Below, piece by piece: positions 1 to 6,482 of a DNA stretch of 30,080 bases. Under the pieces are notes generated by a model that was not told the origin of the DNA, did not search any database, and saw nothing but the letters and a program-made list of their open reading frames with translations. The stretch's first letter is position 1. The number at the start of each line of letters is the position of its first letter. The position numbers and the translations under genes are program-made. The stretch is from Gemmatimonadota bacterium (GTDB lineage Bacteria > ARS69), in NCBI GenBank assembly GCA_021604925.1, contig BQJX01000002.1, positions 1 to 30,080 on the forward strand. The letters run 5' to 3'.

Positions 1-50
1 GTTTCGGCCTCACGCGGCCCCCCATTCCGCCAGTCGCACCTGATCGCGCG

Positions 51-117
51 CCACAGGGGCCTTTCTGGCCCCCACAGGGGGCCTCCTGACGCGAAAGGCC
101 AGACATTTGTCTGGCCC
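51..117. repeat. GC-rich hairpin cluster ahead of the recombinase
   Basis: Two near-identical direct repeats, CCACAGGGGCC (from 51) and CCACAGGGGGCC (from about 72), are followed by a 9-bp inverted repeat GGCCAGACA-TT-TGTCTGGCC at 97-116. No T-tract follows on the plus strand, so a simple plus-strand terminator is not obvious. It lies about 105 bp before a tyrosine recombinase start and could be a recombinase or regulator binding site, or the end of an upstream transcription unit. The rest of 1-221 shows no gene. Confidence 0.4.
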
Positions 118-221
118 AGACTAGGCGAAGGCATGTGCCCCGTCCAGCCCCGGCCTCACTTCGCTTGATCTGATCCGCCGATCCAAGCGTGCATGGTGGC
201 CCCCACTCGAAGGAGGAGCCC

Positions 222-1103
222 ATGCTGTTGACCACCGCCGCCCGACGTTTCCTGACCCAACTTGAGGCCGACGGCCGGAGCCCGCTCACCGTGAGCGTCT
301 ACCGAGGCGAGTTGGGCCGCTTCACGCACTGGGCCGGATCGCGGAAGCACGCAGAAGCAATCCGCCCTGACACGATCGCCGGCTACATGACCGATCCAGC
401 CAGCCGCGTGTCTCCTGACGGGACTGCCCGCTCCACGCGCACCGTGAATCGGACCCGAACGGTGATCCGCTTGTTCTTCGGCTACCTCGTGGACCGAGGC
501 ACGCTCCGGCAGTCCCCCGCCCGCCTGCTCCGGAATGGACGCACCGGCCGTCCAATCCCAACGGTCTTGAGTCGTGACGAGGAACGGGAGATCCGAGGAG
601 CACTCGACCTGGTCGCCAAGAAGAACGAGATCGGCCGGCGGGACCGCGTGCTGTTCACGCTCTTGCTCCGTTCGGGCATGAGGCTGACGGCGGCGCTCGC
701 ACTCGATGTGCAGGATCTCGACCTCGCCCAGTGCACCGCCACGAGCCGGTCCGGGAAGAACGGGAGGACGCAGGAGGTTTTTCTCACGAGGGACGTGGTT
801 CGGTTGCTCACGCGACACCTCAAGGCCCAGGCCGCCACCACCGGCCCCGTCTTCCGGAGTTCACTTGGCCGCCGGCTGTCTGCCCGCCAGGCGCAATACC
901 GATTCCGAGAGTTGCTCGTCTCCGCTGGAATTGAGCGGCCGGTCACAGTGCATTCCTTGCGGCACACCTTCGCCACGAGGCTGCGGGAGAAGACCGGGGA
1001 CCTTCGGGTGGTGCAGGTCGCGCTGGGGCACCGCCATCTCGGAACAACCGAAGTGTACGCGAGCGTTTCCGACAGAGATGTCCAGCGGGCGATCAGCCGC
1101 TAG
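222..1103 (+). CDS. tyrosine recombinase, XerC/XerD-like (293 aa)
   Basis: Site-specific recombinase that cuts and rejoins DNA through a tyrosine-phosphate intermediate. The N-terminal part (about residues 1-85) is a SAM-like core-binding domain. The C-terminal catalytic domain shows the expected residues: Arg in GMRLTAALAL, Lys in SGKNGRTQ, the HSLRH box, the His in LGHRHLG and the nucleophile Tyr in TTEVYASVS. The ATG at 222 is preferred over an in-frame GTG at 189 because AGGAGGAG (211-218) sits immediately before it. At 293 aa it has XerC/D size and lacks the extra arm-binding domain of lambda-type integrases. It could be a Xer-like enzyme carried by a mobile element, a guess based on the integrases and cargo that follow. 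A gap of 192 bp separates it from the next gene. Confidence 0.85.
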   Translation: MLLTTAARRFLTQLEADGRSPLTVSVYRGELGRFTHWAGSRKHAEAIRPDTIAGYMTDPASRVSPDGTARSTRTVNRTRTVIRLFFGYLVDRGTLRQSPARLLRNGRTGRPIPTVLSRDEEREIRGALDLVAKKNEIGRRDRVLFTLLLRSGMRLTAALALDVQDLDLAQCTATSRSGKNGRTQEVFLTRDVVRLLTRHLKAQAATTGPVFRSSLGRRLSARQAQYRFRELLVSAGIERPVTVHSLRHTFATRLREKTGDLRVVQVALGHRHLGTTEVYASVSDRDVQRAISR

Positions 1104-1295
1104 CGGCCTTGTGATGAATCGGCGGCCGTCGGAGGGGCGCGGCTCTGTCCCCCCGCACCATGGCCGCACCCGGGTTGACCCGCTCCGGGCGCGCCAATCC
1201 GCCCTCCCCCTGACAATCCCAGCAAATCCCTAATCGGCTCGGCCGTTCCCGCCGACAATGCAACAGGATTCCGCCGCTCCCGCTCACCCCGGAAT

Positions 1296-2954
1296 ATGAC
1301 CATGCCACCTGCCATTGACGAAGCCGCCATCCGATCCGAGGTACTCGCACGGGGTGCCGAGATCCTCATTAGAGAGAATTGGTTGACGCCATCCGGCCGC
1401 GCGCGGAACGCGCCGATGTATGAGGCGGTCATCGAGAATCCCGTTCTGAAGACGAGTCGCGTTGTGAGCGCGAAGTACCGCCGGGAAGCGGAGTCGAAGG
1501 CGCGGGAACAGCTCGTGCGATGGGCAGAGCGGGAGATCCGTCAGAGAGTCGCCGAGGCGAAACGGGACCTGAAGGCTCAAGCCGCCGTTGCCGAAGAGGA
1601 CGCGAAAGCGGAACTCCAGGCGGTCCGCGACATCCTCCGGGCGACGCTCACCGTCAACGACCGCATCGATTGGAACTCACTGATCGACCGGTCTCCCTTC
1701 CGCCCCACTACCTTCTCGCCGCCCCCCGAGCCCGAGCCCCCACGAGGCCCGTTCTTCATCCGGCTTCTCGTCCCTATCTGGCGACGGCGACTGGCCGTGT
1801 ACCACGAACTCGTCGAGCGCCATCGTACGCTCTGCCAGCGAAAGAAGGACGCCCATGACCGAAGGCAGGCAGCGGCGCAGGCCAGCTACGAGACCGCACG
1901 CGATGGACGGAACGCGAGGATCCGTCGCTTTCGGGAGAGCTTCGAGGCCGGTGACCCCGCGTCCATAGAAGAGTACGTCACGATGGTCTTCGAGCGTTCC
2001 AGCTATCCCGCTTCTTTCTCCCCGGCGCACGACTGCCAGTTCGACCGGCAATCAGGCACCCTGGTCGTGGGCCTGACCCTTCCAGTGCCTGATGTCGTCC
2101 CTCGTATCTCGGGGTATAGAGCAGCGAAGGGGCAGACGAGCCTTGAGGCCGTCGAGATGAAGAAGCGCGAGTTCGACGCCTTCTATGACGACGCTGTGAA
2201 GCTCAGCGTTCTGCGAACCATGCATGAAGTGTTCGAGGCCGTGTACCTACCGATCCTCGACAACGTGGTCGTCAACGGATGGACTACCGCCACAAACCGT
2301 TCCACAGGCCACGATGAACGTCAGTGCATCATCTCCGTGAGCGCCACGCGTGAGAGCTTCGAGGAACTCCGGCTCGATCGTGTCGATCCGTCGGAGTGCG
2401 TCCGTAGCCTAAGGGGACTCGTCGCCGGCCCACTCTCGCAGCTTGCCCCGGTCCGACCGATCCTAGAGTTCGACCGGCATGACGATCGGTTCGTAGAGTC
2501 GAAAGACATCCTGGATGACGTTCCTGAGGGAGCCAACCTAGCAGAAATGCCCTGGGAGGATTTTGAGCACCTGGTCCGAGAACTGTTCGGCAAGATGTTC
2601 TCGGAAGACGGTGCAGAGGTCAAGGTCACCCGCGCGAGCCGGGATGCCGGTGTGGACGCGGTTGCCTTCGATCCAGATCCGATCCGAGGCGGCAAGTTCG
2701 TGATCCAAGCGAAACGATACACACACGTCGTCGGCGTCTCAGCTGTGCGCGATCTCTATGGCACGATGATGAACGAGGGAGCAGCCAGAGGGATCCTGGT
2801 GACCACCTCCCACTACGGGGCCGACTCACGAGACTTCGCGAAGGACAAGCCCATCACGCTCATTGACGGACCCAACCTCGTCCACCTGCTGGGGGAGCAC
2901 GGGTACACGGCTCGTATCGACCTCCCATCGCGCAGACCACGCGCGGCGCGGTAG
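1296..2954 (+). CDS. Mrr-type restriction endonuclease-like protein (552 aa)
   Basis: The C-terminal 125 residues look like an Mrr_cat PD-(D/E)xK nuclease: a WEDFEHLVRELF helix, the aspartate of GVDAVAF (about D454), then QAKRY (about Q471, K473), and later ILVTTSHYG. In this family the domain cuts DNA, often modified DNA. The first 400 residues are not recognised. They contain two charged, Ala/Arg/Glu-rich helical stretches (about 65-110 and 165-215) that may form coiled coils. The start is the ATG at 1296, although a second ATG two codons on is equally possible and the Shine-Dalgarno sequence is weak. The gene follows the recombinase on the same strand and ends 63 bp before the convergent integrase group. 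It may be a stand-alone restriction factor; target specificity cannot be read from the sequence. Confidence 0.75.
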   Translation: MTMPPAIDEAAIRSEVLARGAEILIRENWLTPSGRARNAPMYEAVIENPVLKTSRVVSAKYRREAESKAREQLVRWAEREIRQRVAEAKRDLKAQAAVAEEDAKAELQAVRDILRATLTVNDRIDWNSLIDRSPFRPTTFSPPPEPEPPRGPFFIRLLVPIWRRRLAVYHELVERHRTLCQRKKDAHDRRQAAAQASYETARDGRNARIRRFRESFEAGDPASIEEYVTMVFERSSYPASFSPAHDCQFDRQSGTLVVGLTLPVPDVVPRISGYRAAKGQTSLEAVEMKKREFDAFYDDAVKLSVLRTMHEVFEAVYLPILDNVVVNGWTTATNRSTGHDERQCIISVSATRESFEELRLDRVDPSECVRSLRGLVAGPLSQLAPVRPILEFDRHDDRFVESKDILDDVPEGANLAEMPWEDFEHLVRELFGKMFSEDGAEVKVTRASRDAGVDAVAFDPDPIRGGKFVIQAKRYTHVVGVSAVRDLYGTMMNEGAARGILVTTSHYGADSRDFAKDKPITLIDGPNLVHLLGEHGYTARIDLPSRRPRAAR

Positions 2955-3017
2955 CTTGCTCTTCCACCGGGATTCGCTTGGGCCGGCTGCCTGCCTGGGC
3001 TACGTCAGTAGCATAGA

Positions 3018-3179
3018 CTACTCCGAAGTGCGCCCAGTCTTCTCGTCGCGTTGGTCCTTCTGGTCGATGAGTCGCTCCACCAGATCCGCGAGTCGCGTGA
3101 TCTCGCGCACCAACGCGGGCAAGGTCCGTTCGTAGTACCGCTGCCCCATACGGGTCGTGTGGAAAGGGATGTCGTTCAT
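3018..3179 (-). CDS. small protein coupled to the integrase (53 aa)
   Basis: The ATG at 3179 overlaps the stop of the integrase as ATGA, and a GAGGTGG ribosome site lies just upstream inside the integrase 3' end, so translation is probably coupled. The product starts MNDIPFHTTRMGQRYYERTL. It continues as an amphipathic helix with Leu/Val/Ile spacing (LVREITRLADLVERLI) and ends in a charged tail. No domain is recognised. The coupling and the protein-like amphipathic pattern argue that it is real rather than a shadow. A role in recombination directionality or integrase partnering is a guess from position only. Confidence 0.6.
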   Translation of the reverse strand: MNDIPFHTTRMGQRYYERTLPALVREITRLADLVERLIDQKDQRDEKTGRTSE

Positions 3180-4309
3180 CCTGCCACCTCTTGTCCAAAC
3201 TCGGCCTCGGTGCCCTCGTCGCCCTGGAGCTCCAGAAGCTGAATCGCGGAGTCCTTTGCCGCCGGACTCAGGTGCATGTACCGCTGTGTCGTCACCAACT
3301 CCGAGTGCCCCGCGAGTTCCTGGATGGCCTTTGTCGGTGCTCCCTTCATCGCGAGGTGCGAGCAGAATGTGTGACGCAGCGCGTGCACACCGATGTGATC
3401 GAGGTCCGCCAGGCGCTCGGCCTTCTGCACGAGTTTCTGAACGTCCTTCTGCTTGAAGAAGCGCCCCGTCCGATGACACAGGACCCGTCTACACCGAATG
3501 TGCCGGTGCGCATCGAGCGCGGCCGCGAGTCGCGAAGTCATCGGGATGAGTCGCGGGCGGCCGCTCTTCGGCGTGTTGATGTGCCCCTTCCAGACTGAGC
3601 GCGCCACGCGAAGCTGCAGCCGCTCATGGTCAATGTCGTCCCATTCCAGGCCGACGATCTCCCCCGAACGCAAACCGGCCTGGCCCGCCAGGAGCACGAC
3701 AAGGTGCGCCCTCGGGTCGATCTGGTTCGCGGCTTCGAGCAGTCGCTCGTACGCTTGGAAGTCGTGAAAGCGCATCTCGATATGCGGCCGCTTCAGGAGC
3801 TTGATCGTGCACGGCATCTTCTCGATCAGCCCCCATTCCACCGCGGTTTTCAGGAGTTTCGACAGCGTCGAGAGGACGTTGTTCACCGTGGCCGGAGCCT
3901 TCTTGGCGAGCTTCGTCTTGAGCGTCTGGATGTCCTCGTTCCGGATCTCGTCGAGCCGCCGGGTGCCGAACACCGGGAGGAGGTGGATGCGCAGGTGACT
4001 TTCCTTGTTCGCGATGCCGCCCGGCTTGTGGCGATTCGCCCTTGCGTATCCATTGATGAAGCGGGGCGCAAACTTGGCGAGCGTGGGCACCTCGTCCCTC
4101 TCCATCACCGGTGCAGGCTCAAGCCCAGGCTCGGATTCACGGAGCGCCTCCAGGAGCAGCTCTCGCTGCCGGGCCTCGCCCCACCGCTTGGCCGCCGACC
4201 GACTCGCGACCGGCGCAACCCACCGACGGCGGATCCGCTGCCCGTCTGGGCCAGTAACATGGATATCCACCTCGAACTTCCCCCGGAAGGGTCGGACCTT
4301 CATACTCAT
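3176..4309 (-). CDS. int: phage-type tyrosine integrase (377 aa)
   Basis: Integrase for element insertion and excision. The N-terminal 60 residues (KVRPFRGKFEVDIHVTGPDG) look like an AP2/arm-binding type domain. Residues about 75-170 are a SAM-like core-binding domain, and the C-terminal catalytic domain has Arg in AGLRSGEIVGL, Lys in PKSGRPR, HALRH, LAGH and the nucleophile in TTQRYMHL. The start at 4309 has AGGGGA about 8 bp upstream; a second ATG lies two codons later. It overlaps the AlpA/Xis-like gene upstream and the 53-residue gene downstream by 4 bp each, making a three-gene minus-strand operon that diverges from the replication genes. This layout is typical of satellites and integrative elements. 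It is larger than the 222-1103 recombinase and has an extra N-terminal domain, so the two probably belong to different elements. Confidence 0.9.
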   Translation of the reverse strand: MSMKVRPFRGKFEVDIHVTGPDGQRIRRRWVAPVASRSAAKRWGEARQRELLLEALRESEPGLEPAPVMERDEVPTLAKFAPRFINGYARANRHKPGGIANKESHLRIHLLPVFGTRRLDEIRNEDIQTLKTKLAKKAPATVNNVLSTLSKLLKTAVEWGLIEKMPCTIKLLKRPHIEMRFHDFQAYERLLEAANQIDPRAHLVVLLAGQAGLRSGEIVGLEWDDIDHERLQLRVARSVWKGHINTPKSGRPRLIPMTSRLAAALDAHRHIRCRRVLCHRTGRFFKQKDVQKLVQKAERLADLDHIGVHALRHTFCSHLAMKGAPTKAIQELAGHSELVTTQRYMHLSPAAKDSAIQLLELQGDEGTEAEFGQEVAG

Positions 4310-4524
4310 GGGTGTTTCCCCTTTCGTTTCTGGTTCTTGCCCTCATCCAGGCCGAGCCAAACGAGAACCTCGTCCCGCCGAAACAACAGCCGTCTGCCCA
4401 TCCGCACCTCGCCGGGAATCTGGGCGCGCGCCGCCGCGACGTAGACTGCCCGCTTGGTTGTGCGCAGCAGCGTCGCCAGGTCCTCCGGCGTGAGCAGGAG
4501 AGGCAGATCGCTCCCCCGCGTCAC
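4306..4524 (-). CDS. AlpA/excisionase-like HTH protein (72 aa)
   Basis: Small DNA-binding protein of the MerR-like, excisionase helix-turn-helix type (HTH_17). The characteristic run is visible: LLTPEDLATLL, a recognition helix around RAVYVAAARAQIPG, then MGRRLLFRRDEVLVWL, where the family binds DNA with helix plus wing. The GTG at 4524 is chosen because GAGGGG precedes it by 6 bp; an ATG at 4548 would add eight residues but has no clear ribosome site. It overlaps the integrase start by 4 bp and is first in the minus-strand operon, so it probably controls integrase expression or excision direction, as AlpA/Xis proteins do in P4-like and PICI elements. Confidence 0.78.
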   Translation of the reverse strand: MTRGSDLPLLLTPEDLATLLRTTKRAVYVAAARAQIPGEVRMGRRLLFRRDEVLVWLGLDEGKNQKRKGKHP

Positions 4525-4881
4525 AGGGCACCCCTCGGCGCGCTGCATGAACGCTCGACACCGGCCCGATCAGCAAGCCCCGGGAGGACAGGGTGCGCAC
4601 GCTGGAGGGGGATTCCACCTGCCCGCTGGGGCATGGTGACTGACAGGTGCGATGGCACCGACGCCACCCTCCCCCGCCAGAGGCCCCCTCGCGCTGCCCT
4701 CTGGTCTCCCCAGGATTCCAAGTGCGCCAATTCTTCCTCTCCCGTCCTCTGGGCTGCTCTCCTACCCCATAGAACATGCACACCTATCTCCCCCGACCTG
4801 CGTTGCCGTCTCGTGTTGTCCCGTGGAGCGCGGTCCGCTAGCCTCGGGCAACAGCCGCTTCGGAGATCGGAGGCAATCTCG
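4525..4881. other. divergent control region, 357 bp without a gene
   Basis: This stretch lies between the minus-strand xis-int operon and the plus-strand replication genes. It is pyrimidine-rich around 4660-4800. One plus-strand promoter-like pair is visible at 4816-4844. No convincing gene, tRNA or large inverted repeat was found by eye. Confidence 0.5.
4816..4844 (+). promoter_or_regulatory. putative promoter for the 4882 gene
   Basis: TTGTCC at 4816-4821 and TAGCCT at 4839-4844 are separated by exactly 17 bp. This would start transcription about 30 bp before the ATG at 4882. The -10 match is modest, so this is a prediction. Confidence 0.35.
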
Positions 4882-6213
4882 ATGGGAAGGATGCGGGAGC
4901 AGTACTCCAGCGAGCGGGAGTTCTGCGACGCCGTGGTGGAGGAGTTCCACCGCGTCGCCGGTCTGTTGCCCAGAAAGGAGGAGATCGAGCAGCGGATGGC
5001 TGTCTACGCGCAGCAGGTCGCCGGGCTCGACGAAGTCGCCCGTGCAACGGGAACGACGCACCCGCACTCGCTGACCCGCCTCCGAGAAATGTTGGAACGA
5101 AGCGTCTTCCTAGGACCTGCGGTCAAGCTGGGTACGCCCTTGGAGCTGGTGAAGGGTATCCGAACGCCGACCGGGAGTTTCGCCATGCCTGGGTTCCGGT
5201 TCCTCGACGAACCGACCTGGGACATGGACGACATTGCGGTGTACGCGCTGTCGCCGCACGCATTGAAGTCATTCCGCCACCGTCTCGTGAGCCGCTGGCT
5301 CGTGCCGCGAGCTACGATCAGAGGGCTGGTGACGGAAGATGTGCGTACCGTCGCCGTGCAGGCTACGTGCGACGCATTCCGACCTCTTGCACGCCAGATC
5401 GCACGCCAGTACCGACCGGCCGGCCGCCAACAACTCGGCGCGGCGGCGTATGCGGACGTTGAGCAGCAAGTACAAGGGAAGTGGCTTTCCGCGCTCATCC
5501 ACGACTTCAACTACTTCTGGAAGGAGGAACAGTGGCTGAGCGGAGGCCGGCGCCTCCCCATGCCGGACGCCGAGTCCCGGATCGCGGCCAACATCTACGA
5601 CGATATCGAGTATCCGCTCTCGGCCTTTCTCGAACGAAAGTTGGACGAGCAGATCCGCGCGGTGCTGGGGCTTCCGCGAGGCGGCACAGTTCGACGAGAG
5701 GGACCGTTCCGAGCGCAGGGCCGCGACGAAGAGGGTGTGGTCCGTGAGCACCCAGGGCTCGTGGGTCTCGTTAAGGATGCCGAGGCGCACCTCGCGATCA
5801 CCGAGAACGCCGTTAATAAGCATCGCAAGAAGGGCCACCTCACGGCGTGGCAGGCCCCCCGGTTTCGGGAAGTGCTGGGACTTCGCCCCAAGGCAGACAT
5901 CGAGCTGATCCCGGAGTACGACGCCGTAGAGCAAGTCCCCGAGGAGAAGGAGGAGGACCCTCCAGCCGGGGACGACTTCGCGGAGCAACATGATGTCACG
6001 CCGGAGGAAATGTCCTTCGAGAAGGACAGGGATGAGCGCCTTTGTTCGGGGCTCTGGAAAGCTGCGGAGCCCTTTGTGATCACAGGCGACGTGTACTGGA
6101 TCTACGACTGGGACTCCGTCACGGCCATGTGGGAGCACTGGGACAAGGGAAGACGCCAGTTCGTGTTTGAAAAGCCCGGCCCCAAGCCGGGGAAAGCGGC
6201 CCCCTCGAATTAG
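4882..6213 (+). CDS. hypothetical protein of the replication module (443 aa)
   Basis: Unrecognised protein. The reading frame is open from 4312, but the part before 4882 lies over the minus-strand integrase genes. The ATG at 4882 has GGAGG (4868-4872) 9 bp upstream, and a second ATG lies three codons on. The product is largely helical and charged. The middle has an aromatic patch (LIHDFNYFWKEEQWL), and the last 90 residues are acidic (PEEKEEDPPAGDDF) and then tryptophan-rich (VYWIYDW, MWEHWDKG). No signal peptide, membrane segment or catalytic motif is evident. It is the first plus-strand gene opposite xis-int and precedes the second HTH gene and the primase, so an element-specific regulatory or replication role is possible but unproven. 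Confidence 0.7.
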   Translation: MGRMREQYSSEREFCDAVVEEFHRVAGLLPRKEEIEQRMAVYAQQVAGLDEVARATGTTHPHSLTRLREMLERSVFLGPAVKLGTPLELVKGIRTPTGSFAMPGFRFLDEPTWDMDDIAVYALSPHALKSFRHRLVSRWLVPRATIRGLVTEDVRTVAVQATCDAFRPLARQIARQYRPAGRQQLGAAAYADVEQQVQGKWLSALIHDFNYFWKEEQWLSGGRRLPMPDAESRIAANIYDDIEYPLSAFLERKLDEQIRAVLGLPRGGTVRREGPFRAQGRDEEGVVREHPGLVGLVKDAEAHLAITENAVNKHRKKGHLTAWQAPRFREVLGLRPKADIELIPEYDAVEQVPEEKEEDPPAGDDFAEQHDVTPEEMSFEKDRDERLCSGLWKAAEPFVITGDVYWIYDWDSVTAMWEHWDKGRRQFVFEKPGPKPGKAAPSN

Positions 6214-6217
6214 GTGT

Positions 6218-6279
6218 GCATGTTCAAGGAGTAGAGGGTCGGAATTGACTGGCCCCTGCTCTAGTGAGGCTGAACATGC
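6218..6279 (+). promoter_or_regulatory. inverted repeat spanning a start codon
   Basis: GCATGTTCA at 6218-6226 is the exact reverse complement of TGAACATGC at 6271-6279, with 44 bp between the arms. The right arm contains the ATG start (6276) of the HTH gene. It could be an operator bound by an AlpA-type protein or an RNA stem that hides the start codon. Confidence 0.45.
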
Positions 6280-6482
6280 GCGAATCGACCGACCTGCTGA
6301 CCGTTCCCGAGGTCGCAGAACTCCTCAGAGTGCGGGAATCGAGCGTCTACACATGGGCCGAAACCGGGGTCCTCCCCACCTATCGGGTGGGTCGCCTCCT
6401 CCGCTTCGACCGAGGCCAGATCCAGGCGTGGCTCACTTCACGTGGCACAGGGCCTCGTTCGGCCGGTAGGGGCCGGTCATGA
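6276..6482 (+). CDS. HTH_17 / AlpA-like DNA-binding protein (68 aa)
   Basis: Second small excisionase-type helix-turn-helix protein. It shows DLLTVPEVAELLRV, ESSVYTWAETGVLPTYRVG and RLLRFDRGQIQAWL, the standard MerR-like HTH plus wing. The ATG at 6276 has GAGG six bases upstream; a GTG at 6264 would add four residues. It overlaps the primase start by 4 bp (ATGA at 6479-6482), so it is translated with the replication gene and may act as its regulator or as a recombination directionality factor. Its sequence differs clearly from the minus-strand paralogue at 4306-4524. Confidence 0.78.
   Translation: MRESTDLLTVPEVAELLRVRESSVYTWAETGVLPTYRVGRLLRFDRGQIQAWLTSRGTGPRSAGRGRS

Noticed and set aside
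2940..3020. Left attachment site matching the tRNA fragment
   Set aside because: Read by eye on both strands here and in 1-221: no copy of the TTCAAATCC...CCGCTACCA core. If it exists it is outside the window.
4312..4881. Upstream extension of the 443-residue protein by 190 residues
   Set aside because: It lies over the minus-strand HTH gene and the divergent control region, has low-complexity Pro/Arg sequence, and the ATG at 4882 has a clear ribosome site.
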